A program made the position numbers and the translations under genes. The notes beneath the pieces are model-generated. The model ran no database searches and was not told the DNA's origin. It was given only the letters and a program-made list of their open reading frames with translations. From Halothiobacillus sp. (lineage in GTDB: Bacteria; Pseudomonadota; Gammaproteobacteria; Halothiobacillales; Halothiobacillaceae), in NCBI GenBank assembly GCA_016278265.1, contig JADQCE010000022.1, positions 1 to 38,050 on the forward strand: a DNA stretch of 38,050 nt, in the 5' to 3' direction. Positions 31,750-38,050 of the stretch are shown one piece after another (positions within the stretch are counted from its first letter, which is position 1; the number at the start of each line of letters is the position of its first letter).

Positions 31750-32511
31750 ATGAAACTCAAGATTTTCGCTGCCTTTGCCCTGGCTGCGGTTCTGGGCCAG
31801 GCCGCTCAGGCCGACCCGATCCGCATCGCGACCGAGGGGGCCTACCCGCCGTTCAACTACATCGACGAGAGCGGCGAGCTGAAAGGTTTCGACGTCGATA
31901 TTGCGAAGGCGCTCTGCGAAGAGATGAACGCCGAGTGCGAGATTGTCGCGCAGGCATGGGACGGGATGATCCCGGGGCTGCGGGCCGGCAAGTATGACGC
32001 CATCGTCGCATCTATGTCGATCACCGAAAAGCGCAAGCAGGCGGTGAATTTCACCCGGCCGTATTACCAGGCCGGCGCCATTCTGGTCGCTCCCAAGGGC
32101 AGCGACATCGCGCTCGACCCGGAAAAGCTGAAGGGCAAGACCATTGGCGTCCAGCGCGCCACGACCTACGCCAACTTGCTCCGCGAAAAGTATCCGCAGG
32201 CCGAGATCAAGACCTATGACACTGTCGAGAATCACAATCTCGACCTCAAGGCTGGCCGTCTGGACGGCGTGGTGGCGCAGCGCGTCTTTATGTACAACTG
32301 GCTGAAGGAAGAGGGCGGCGATGCCTTCGAATTCAAGGGCGAGCCGGTGCTCGACGAGAAGTATATCGGCGAAGGTGCGGGTATCGCCGTCGACAAGAGC
32401 AATCCCGAATTGCTCGAGCGGCTGGATACGGCGCTGGCAACGATCATGGAAAACGGAACCTATGACGCGTTGAATGACAAGTATTTTCCGTTCTCGATCC
32501 GCAAGGAGTGA
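31750..32511 (+). CDS. Periplasmic ArgT/HisJ-like binding protein
   Basis: A 253-residue solute-binding protein with AAGGAGG before the ATG at 31750; the longer frame from 31561 overlaps the ATPase gene and is rejected. Signal peptide MKLKIFAAFALAAVLGQAAQA cleaved before DPIRIATEG (shown separately to keep the motif clear). Family signatures: AYPPFNYIDESGELKGFDVDIA, WDGMIPGLRAGKYDAIVASM and FTRPYYQ. The acidic/aromatic pocket pattern matches LAO/histidine-binding proteins, so a positively charged amino compound is likely. A perfect hairpin follows the gene. Confidence 0.9.
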   Translation: MKLKIFAAFALAAVLGQAAQADPIRIATEGAYPPFNYIDESGELKGFDVDIAKALCEEMNAECEIVAQAWDGMIPGLRAGKYDAIVASMSITEKRKQAVNFTRPYYQAGAILVAPKGSDIALDPEKLKGKTIGVQRATTYANLLREKYPQAEIKTYDTVENHNLDLKAGRLDGVVAQRVFMYNWLKEEGGDAFEFKGEPVLDEKYIGEGAGIAVDKSNPELLERLDTALATIMENGTYDALNDKYFPFSIRKE

Positions 32512-32529
32512 GGCGCAAAACATCGATAG

Positions 32530-32558
32530 GGCCCCGGCCGGGACGACCGGCCGGGGCC
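32530..32558 (+). promoter_or_regulatory. Intercistronic hairpin after the second binding-protein gene
   Basis: GGCCCCGGCCGG (32530-32541) pairs with CCGGCCGGGGCC (32547-32558), a perfect 12-bp GC stem with a 5-nt loop GACGA, 18 bp after the binding-protein stop. There is no T-run. As in the his and mal operons, such a structure can protect the upstream message and give more binding protein than permease. Confidence 0.75.
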
Positions 32559-32582
32559 GCAACCCAACACGGGTAGTGAACA

Positions 32583-33281
32583 TTGTTTGATCTCGAAGGT
32601 TTTGGTGACCTGCTGCTGCAGGGGACGTTGGTCACGATTGAACTGGCGATCATGTCGCTGGTGCTCGGGCTCGTCTTCGGCCTCCTTGGCGCGGCGATGA
32701 AGCTCTCGCCGGCCTGGCCGCTGCGACTGCTTGCCGGGTTGTATACCGCGGTTCTGCGTGGCGTTCCCGAGCTTGTCGTGATCCTCTTCGTCTATTTCGG
32801 CGGTGTCCTTTTCGTCAACGGGGTTGCCGGCGCGCTGGGGCATGACGGATATATCGACGTGTCGGCATTTGCCGCCGGCGTGACGGCGCTGTCGCTGACA
32901 TTCGGGGCCTACGCGACCGAAATATTCCGCGGCGCGGTGCTGGCGGTGCCCGCGGGGCAGAGAGAGGCGGCACGCGCCTGCGGGATGTCACCGGTCACCA
33001 TCGGGTTTCGTATCCTGTTGCCGCAGGTCTGGCGCTTCGCGCTGCCCGGGCTCGGCAACACTTTTCTGATCATCCTGAAGGAAACCGCTCTGGTTTCGGT
33101 CATCGGTCTGGACGAGTTGATGCGCAAGACGGAGATCGCGGTGGGCTATACCAAGAAACCCTTCACCTTCTTTCTTGCCGCCGCCTTCATCTACCTGGTT
33201 CTGACTGTCGTGGTGATGGCAGTGCAGCGCGGGCTCGAAACACGCGCCAACCGCGGTGTCGCGGGGAGGGCCGGGGCATGA
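32583..33281 (+). CDS. HisQ-like ABC transporter permease
   Basis: A 232-residue inner-membrane permease. Sequence plan follows HisQ: LLLQGTLVTIELAIMSLVLGL, then GLYTAVLRGVPELVVILFVYFG, GAYATEIFRGAVLAVPAGQREAA (EAA loop) and LKETALVSVIGLDELMRK. The only good start is TTG at 32583; no ATG lies upstream in frame and the ribosome site (GGGTAG) is weak. With the intercistronic hairpin this would keep permease synthesis low. It overlaps the HisM-like gene by ATGA. Confidence 0.88.
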   Translation: MFDLEGFGDLLLQGTLVTIELAIMSLVLGLVFGLLGAAMKLSPAWPLRLLAGLYTAVLRGVPELVVILFVYFGGVLFVNGVAGALGHDGYIDVSAFAAGVTALSLTFGAYATEIFRGAVLAVPAGQREAARACGMSPVTIGFRILLPQVWRFALPGLGNTFLIILKETALVSVIGLDELMRKTEIAVGYTKKPFTFFLAAAFIYLVLTVVVMAVQRGLETRANRGVAGRAGA

Positions 33282-33964
33282 ATGTCGAGTTGATGATCGA
33301 CAGCCTGCCGGCGTTGCTGTCGGGCCTTGTCGTAACGTTGAAGCTGGTCGCGGCGGCGCTGGTGGTGGGCTTCGTGATCGCTCTTCCCACGGCCCTGGCG
33401 CGGATCAGCCGGCACGCCGTCCTGCGGGGGCTGGCGTTGGGATACGTCTTCTTCTTCCGCGGCACGCCGCTTCTGGTCCAGATCTTCCTGATCTACTACG
33501 GTTTCGCGCAGTTCGAAGCGCTGCGCGAAAGTCCTTTCTGGACGATCTTGCGCGAACCCTATTGGTGCGCGTTGATCGCCTTCTCGTTGAACACGGGCGC
33601 CTATTCCGCAGAGGTGTTCCGGGGCGGCATCCAGTCGGTCCCGCATGGTCAGGTGGAGGCTGCACGCGCCATCGGCATGTCGGCTGCGACGGTCTTTCGG
33701 CGCATCGTCTGGCCGCAAGCTCTGCGCCAGGCGCTGCCCGCCTACGGAAACGAGATGATCCTGCTGGTCAAGGCAAGTTCGCTTGCCTCGACGGTTACGC
33801 TGATGGATATCACGGGCGTGGCGCGAACGCTGGCGGCGCAAACCTACATGCCGATCGAGATGTTTACCGCCGCTGCGGCAATCTACCTGGCGCTGACCTA
33901 TGCCATGTCTTGGGGCATTATTCTGCTGGAACGCAAACTGACGCCGAAGGAAACGCGGCTGTGA
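33278..33964 (+). CDS. HisM-like ABC transporter permease
   Basis: A 228-residue permease, partner of the gene upstream (ATGA overlap). Membrane helices include LLSGLVVTLKLVAAALVVGFVIAL; also FFFRGTPLLVQIFLIYYG, GAYSAEVFRGGIQSVPHGQVEAA (EAA loop) and ASSLASTVTLMDITG. It is the typical HisM/ArtM partner that forms a heterodimer with HisQ. A 109-bp gap then leads to the second aminotransferase gene. Confidence 0.9.
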   Translation: MNVELMIDSLPALLSGLVVTLKLVAAALVVGFVIALPTALARISRHAVLRGLALGYVFFFRGTPLLVQIFLIYYGFAQFEALRESPFWTILREPYWCALIAFSLNTGAYSAEVFRGGIQSVPHGQVEAARAIGMSAATVFRRIVWPQALRQALPAYGNEMILLVKASSLASTVTLMDITGVARTLAAQTYMPIEMFTAAAAIYLALTYAMSWGIILLERKLTPKETRL

Positions 33965-34073
33965 GATCGGGCCCCGGCAGAACGGTCATGCGGCTGCACT
34001 ATCTTCCCCACACCCATGTCCGCCGGCCGGTTCGGCCGCTGGACACCCGCGCAAAGACGACCGGAGGCCACGC

Positions 34074-35447
34074 ATGAAAGACCGCACGAACATTCGCCCC
34101 ACCGCAGAGTTGCAGGCCGCCGATCTGGCCCATCACCTGCACCCGTTTACCGACCACTCGGAAATGGCAACAGATGGCGGCCCGCGCATCATCACCCATG
34201 GCGAGGGTGTGTGGTTGTGGGACAGCGAAGGCCGGCGGCTGCTCGACGGCATGGCGGGCCTGTGGTGCGTCAATATCGGCTACGGCCGCCCCGAACTGGG
34301 CGAAGTAGCCCGGAGGCAGATGGATCGGCTGGCCTACTACAACACCTTCTTCAAGACCTCGCACGAACCTGTGGTGGAACTGTCCGAGCGTCTGGCGGGA
34401 CTTCTGCCCGCCGGGCTTGACCATGTCTTCTTCGCCAATTCCGGATCCGAGGCCAACGACACCGCGTTGCGGTTGGTGCGCAACTACTGGGCCCGGCAGG
34501 GTCGGCCCGAGCGGCAGGTGATCGTGAGCCGGCGGCACGCCTATCACGGCTCGACGATCGCTGCGGCGAGCCTGGGTGGGATGGCCAGCATGCACGACAT
34601 CCCGGGCGTTCCGATCCCGGGCATCGTCCACGCCGAGCCGCCCTATTCCTGGGAGGCGGGGGCTCAGCTCGACGATCCCGAATTCGGGGCACGCGCGGCT
34701 GAGTCGGTCGAGGCCGCGATCCTTGACGCCGGGCCCGATACGGTCGCGGCATTCATCGGCGAACCCGTCATGGGAGCCGGCGGCGTGATCGTGCCGCCGC
34801 CGGGGTACTGGAAACGGGTACAGGAAATTTGCGACAACTACGGGATTCTTCTGATTTGCGATGAGGTGATCTGCGGCTTTGGCCGGACGGGCGAATGGTT
34901 CGGCGCGCAGAGCTACGATATCCGGCCCGACGTGATGACGATGGCGAAGGGCTTGTCGTCAGGCTATCAGCCGATTTCCGCGGTCGCGGTCAATGCGCGG
35001 GTGGCCGAACCGCTGCTGGATCGGGCCGGGCGGTTCCCTCACGGTTTCACCTATTCCGGCCACCCGGTGGCTGCGGCGGTCGCGCTCGAAAATCTCGATA
35101 TCATGGATCGCGAAAACCTGGTGGGGCATGTGCGCGACACTGCGGGCCCGGCGCTGCAGGCGGGTCTCGCGACACTTCGCGACCATCCGCTGGTTGGCGA
35201 GGTGCGCGGCTCGGGTGCCATGGCGGCGCTGGAATTATCCGCAGACAAGGCGACCCGACAAGCCTTCGAACCGGCGGGGTCCGTTGCCGCGCGGGTGCGT
35301 GATCTTTGCTTTGAGCGTGGCCTCGCGACCCGAGCCGTCCGCGAAGGGCTGGTCTTCGCACCGCCGCTCGTGATCACGGAAGCCGAGATCGACGAACTCG
35401 TGTCGATCCTGAAATCATGCCTCGACGACGTGTGGGCGGTGCTCTGA
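34074..35447 (+). CDS. Class III omega-aminotransferase (pyruvate type)
   Basis: A 457-residue PLP enzyme with CCGGAGG before the ATG. The N-terminal AADLAHHLHPFTDH is the hallmark of the pyruvate-dependent omega-transaminase group (Chromobacterium-type amine, taurine, beta-alanine and putrescine aminotransferases). Others seen: FFANSGSEANDTALRL, ICDEVICGFGRTGEW, and K292 in MAKGLSSGYQPIS. It probably removes a terminal or beta amino group with pyruvate as acceptor. It is distinct from the aminotransferase at 26963 (they share only family motifs), so the pathway may remove two amino groups, as from a diamino acid or polyamine. Same operon orientation as the importer. Confidence 0.92.
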   Translation: MKDRTNIRPTAELQAADLAHHLHPFTDHSEMATDGGPRIITHGEGVWLWDSEGRRLLDGMAGLWCVNIGYGRPELGEVARRQMDRLAYYNTFFKTSHEPVVELSERLAGLLPAGLDHVFFANSGSEANDTALRLVRNYWARQGRPERQVIVSRRHAYHGSTIAAASLGGMASMHDIPGVPIPGIVHAEPPYSWEAGAQLDDPEFGARAAESVEAAILDAGPDTVAAFIGEPVMGAGGVIVPPPGYWKRVQEICDNYGILLICDEVICGFGRTGEWFGAQSYDIRPDVMTMAKGLSSGYQPISAVAVNARVAEPLLDRAGRFPHGFTYSGHPVAAAVALENLDIMDRENLVGHVRDTAGPALQAGLATLRDHPLVGEVRGSGAMAALELSADKATRQAFEPAGSVAARVRDLCFERGLATRAVREGLVFAPPLVITEAEIDELVSILKSCLDDVWAVL

Positions 35448-35661
35448 CTGGAAGTCGCGAATTGTTTGCTTCCAACGGTGTTTTGCCTCGTCGGCCTCCG
35501 ACCTCCTTCGTGGATTTGCATCTTGCCGGCGTATTATTGCAAGACGAAGGGGAACGACTTGATGTTCTCGCTGCAAAAGGGTGAGGCAACTGAAAGTTGA
35601 GGACACGTGCACCCTGCACGATGCCGAAAGCTCGATTCACCAGAAGGATCCTGTTTGAGCC

Positions 35662-37239
35662 ATGACCTCTGCACTCTCACGGACCCAGCATATCCGCAAA
35701 CACGTCGTTGAAACGGACGGGGGTGTTGTCGCCTCCCAGCACCGGCTCGCCGCCGAGGCGGCAGCAGAGGTGCTGCGCGCTGGCGGCGATGCCGTAGATG
35801 CGGCTGTCGTCTGCTCTTTCGTGGTGGGCGTTCTCGAACCTTGGATGTCGGGTCCCGCAGGCGGAGGCGCGTCGGTCCACTGGCGGGCGGGCACTGGCGA
35901 GGCCACCGCGATCAATTTTGGAATGCGCTCACCGAAAAATCTCCGGGTGGAAGACTTCCCGCTTTCGCGCGAGGGCAAGGCGGGAGATCTTTTCCCGTGG
36001 GCGCGGGTGATCGATGACCGGAACGTGCAAGGCGCGACCGCTGTCGCGGTTCCCGGAACCGTGGACGGGTTGGGGCAGGCCCATGACCGCTGGGGCCGGA
36101 TGCCATGGTCCGAGCTGCTGCAGCCAGCCATCCGGCACGCAAGGGAAGGGATGCTGGTCGATTGGTACGCGGCCCTGATCATCGCCTCGAGCGCGCGCGA
36201 GCTGGCAAAGGACCCGGACGCGGCGGCACTATTCCTCGATGACGGCCAATGGCCCAAGGGCTCGGGCTGGACCGCGATCCCTGAGAACCGGCTGGATCAG
36301 TCCCGTATGGCCGACAGTCTCGACATAATCGCGCGGGGCGGCGCGCGGGCCTTTCACGAGGGCGACCTGGCGCAGGCGATGGCGCAGGACGTGCAGGACA
36401 AGGGCGGGTCGCTCGGTGTCGAAGATCTCGCGGGCTATCGCGCCTGGATGGGACCGGCGCGGCGTGTGGATTACCGCGACGCCGCCTATCACGTCCTGCC
36501 GGGCCTGACCGCCGGGCCGACCTTCGCGCATGTGATGGCCGAGCTCGAAGATGCCGATCTGTCGACCGCGCCCAATGCTTATGCCGCCTATGCTGACGCG
36601 CTGCGCAATGCCTATGCCGCGCGGCTGCGCGCTATGGGCGACACCGGCGAGGTTTCCGAGGCACCCGGCTGCACCACACATTTCTCGGTCGTGGACCGCG
36701 CGGGGAACATGGTTGCGCATACCCAGACGCTTCTGTCGATTTTCGGCAGTCGCGTCGTGTCACCGGCTACCGGGTTCCTGATGAACAACGGAATCATGTG
36801 GTTCGATCCCGAGCAAGGCAAGCCGAACTCGCTGGGACCGGACAAGGCCTGCCTGATGAATGTCTGCCCAATGCTGGGCGAGCAGGGCGCCCGTCGCTTT
36901 GCCATCGGTGCCTCGGGCGGACGCAAGATTGTCGGCGCGGTGGCGCAACTTGCTTCCTTCATGGTCGACCGAGGAATGAGCCTTGAGGAAGCGTTCCACC
37001 ACCCCCGTATCGATGTTTCCGGCGGCGAGACCGTGATCGCCGACGATACGCTGGCGGCTGCGGTCATCCGCCGTCTCGAACGGGATGCCCCGGTTCGAAC
37101 GACACGCCGGACGGTCCTGCCCTATGCCTTCGCGTGCCCGGCGGGCGTAGCGCGCGCGCGCGGCCGGAACTGCGGCTGCACGGAAGTCATGTCACCCTGG
37201 GGCGACGCCGTTCTGGAAGATCAACAGGAGAGAGAATGA
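35662..37239 (+). CDS. Gamma-glutamyltranspeptidase-family hydrolase, cytoplasmic
   Basis: A 525-residue Ntn-hydrolase of family T3. The autocatalytic site GCTTHFSVVD gives nucleophile Thr338, which becomes the N-terminus of the small subunit; AEAAAEVLRAGGDAVDAAVV and GPAGGGAS are conserved large-subunit motifs, and FGSRVVSPATGFLMNNGIMWF and ASGGRKI match the small subunit. No signal peptide is seen, unlike periplasmic GGTs, so it acts inside the cell, as HpxW or FpuD-type amidohydrolases are thought to do. The preceding 214-bp gap (35448-35661) holds no gene and may hold its promoter. Inferred: cleaves a gamma-glutamyl or other amide bond of the imported compound before or after transamination. 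The stop overlaps a truncated next gene (ATGA). Confidence 0.88.
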   Translation: MTSALSRTQHIRKHVVETDGGVVASQHRLAAEAAAEVLRAGGDAVDAAVVCSFVVGVLEPWMSGPAGGGASVHWRAGTGEATAINFGMRSPKNLRVEDFPLSREGKAGDLFPWARVIDDRNVQGATAVAVPGTVDGLGQAHDRWGRMPWSELLQPAIRHAREGMLVDWYAALIIASSARELAKDPDAAALFLDDGQWPKGSGWTAIPENRLDQSRMADSLDIIARGGARAFHEGDLAQAMAQDVQDKGGSLGVEDLAGYRAWMGPARRVDYRDAAYHVLPGLTAGPTFAHVMAELEDADLSTAPNAYAAYADALRNAYAARLRAMGDTGEVSEAPGCTTHFSVVDRAGNMVAHTQTLLSIFGSRVVSPATGFLMNNGIMWFDPEQGKPNSLGPDKACLMNVCPMLGEQGARRFAIGASGGRKIVGAVAQLASFMVDRGMSLEEAFHHPRIDVSGGETVIADDTLAAAVIRRLERDAPVRTTRRTVLPYAFACPAGVARARGRNCGCTEVMSPWGDAVLEDQQERE

Positions 37240-37361
37240 CCTGCGCTGAGGCGACGACTTTAAGTGGAATGCCCCCACTGAAGTGTATGCGATGGCTGCG
37301 CCCCATTGATTTTGCGCTTGCGCGGTGTCGCGATGGGATCCAAGCGGAGGGCTATCCGTAG
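37236..37361 (+). pseudogene. Truncated next gene of the cluster
   Basis: A start ATG at 37236 overlaps the GGT-like stop as ATGA and has AGGAGAGA before it, so translation of a further gene once began here. The frame reads MTCAEATTLSGMPP... and ends after 41 codons, with no family features beyond the first dozen residues. The following DNA (37362-37470) is insertion-sequence debris, including GCATGCAAAAGTGACCCAC. The cluster was therefore longer and has been cut on this side. Confidence 0.5.
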
Positions 37362-37470
37362 CTCGTCAAGGACTACGAGACGAGGTCTCTATGAGTCTGT
37401 TGGCCTGCTGGGTGTGAATCAGCATGCAAAAGTGACCCACTTGGGTGGATTATGGATTGAGCAACCCGAG

Positions 37471-38050
37471 GTCTGGAAATTCTGCTGAGAGCGGGTCACG
37501 CATCCTGGCATTCCCACTTGATGTAGGCCTTGGTATCCGAGGCCCATTTTTCGTCGATCTCGACTGGGACGGCGCTAACGAGGCGCAGCAGCGCGTCTTC
37601 GCCTAGAAAGACCCTGACCTTGACGGTGCGCCGCTTCAGTTCCTGCTGGACGGAGCGCTCCATCGGGTTTGACTTGCGCATCCGGCGTCGGTGATGTTCG
37701 GGCAGCGTGAAGACGGCGAGGCCCTCGGGGACCTTCTCCTCGAGCCAGGCGGCCAGTTTCGGCGCGGAGTCGCGGTAGCTGGCGACCAGCTCGGCCAGGG
37801 CGGTTTCGGCCTTGGTGTGATCGTCCGCTGTCCAGATCGATTTCAGCTGTCTGCCGATGCGCTTGCGGGTCTCGGCGTTGGGGCGTGATGGATGGAGTTC
37901 CGGGCGAGGTGGAACTGGCAGCGCTGCCATGTGGCACCGCCCAGAACGGCGCGCCGGGCGGCGCGCAGGCCGCTGTGGTCATCGGAGATGATGAACGGTG
38001 TTTGTCAAAGGAGTTGTCCGCCGGTTTCATGCGGCGTTTCTGATTTCAGG
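37471..38050 (-). mobile_element. IS256-family element end with frameshifted transposase, cut at right edge
   Basis: The minus-strand translation from 37930 to 37496 (IGRQLKSIWTADDHTKAETAL, then PEHHRRRMRKSNPMERSVQQEL and IKWECQDA) is the C-terminal part of a mutator-type IS256 transposase. Upstream codons (ISDDH, ARRAVLGGATWQRCQFHLAR) are found in a different frame; the shift lies at a G4 run near 37880-37883, where five G would restore it. Beyond about 37998 the transposase match ends and foreign sequence follows to the window edge, so the 5' end has been replaced as well. Inactive. The terminal 59 bp (37471-37529) match the scar at 16331-16389. Confidence 0.75.

Overview
The window looks like an accessory, island-type region of an alphaproteobacterium of the Rhodobacteraceae/Roseobacter type. 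This is an inference from the overall GC-rich sequence, the GC-ending codons, Rhodobacteraceae-style mobile elements and the wealth of amino-acid ABC transporters; no rRNA or housekeeping marker is present to prove it. No complete tRNA and no CRISPR array were found.

Left part (1-8370): the 5' end of an IS5-type transposase gene at the left edge, about 0.5 kb without a recognisable gene, then a compact four-gene defence operon on the minus strand (8333 to 642). It encodes a ribbon-helix-helix regulator, an Eco57I-type adenine methyltransferase, a fused nuclease-methyltransferase (type IIG-like) and a Rad50/RloC-like ABC ATPase with a CxxC zinc-hook motif. All three junctions are 4-nt ATGA overlaps, and a perfect 13-nt palindrome lies just upstream of the regulator.

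Middle-left (8680-16850): an integrative element, probably a decayed prophage. On the minus strand it has a phage-type protein, a C5-cytosine methyltransferase, a winged-helix replication-like protein whose coding DNA carries 23-bp iteron-like repeats, and a regulator truncated before its WYL domain. A divergent small gene and a tyrosine integrase follow. Then come a 110-bp inverted-repeat element, a membrane-anchored LuxR-type regulator, two related exported proteins, an IS256 scar, and an att-like region built around the 3' part of an initiator tRNA-Met gene.

Middle (17158-22032): a plus-strand catabolic operon with two permeases, an ATPase and a binding protein of the polar amino acid ABC family, a zinc deacylase related to DoeB/EutE, and a fold-type II PLP dehydratase related to EutB. 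It resembles ectoine-type uptake/catabolism clusters but lacks the ring hydrolase. It ends in a graveyard of IS110 and IS3 relics and phage lysis-gene fragments (22146-23846).

Right part (24266-37239): a second plus-strand catabolic cluster. It contains an M81 (MlrC-like) metallopeptidase, the scar of a deleted TRAP transporter, an RpiR-type regulator, two class III aminotransferases, a beta-keto acid cleavage enzyme (BKACE), a CrtI-like FAD oxidoreductase, a complete basic amino-acid-type ABC importer and a gamma-glutamyltranspeptidase-family hydrolase. A shared AACAAAYGTTTTG motif sits before two of its transcription units. The gene set fits uptake of an amidated or gamma-glutamylated amino compound, hydrolysis, transamination to a beta-keto acid, and acetyl-CoA-dependent cleavage. 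The substrate cannot be read from sequence. The cluster is cut at its 3' end by IS debris, including a frameshifted IS256 transposase that runs to the right edge.
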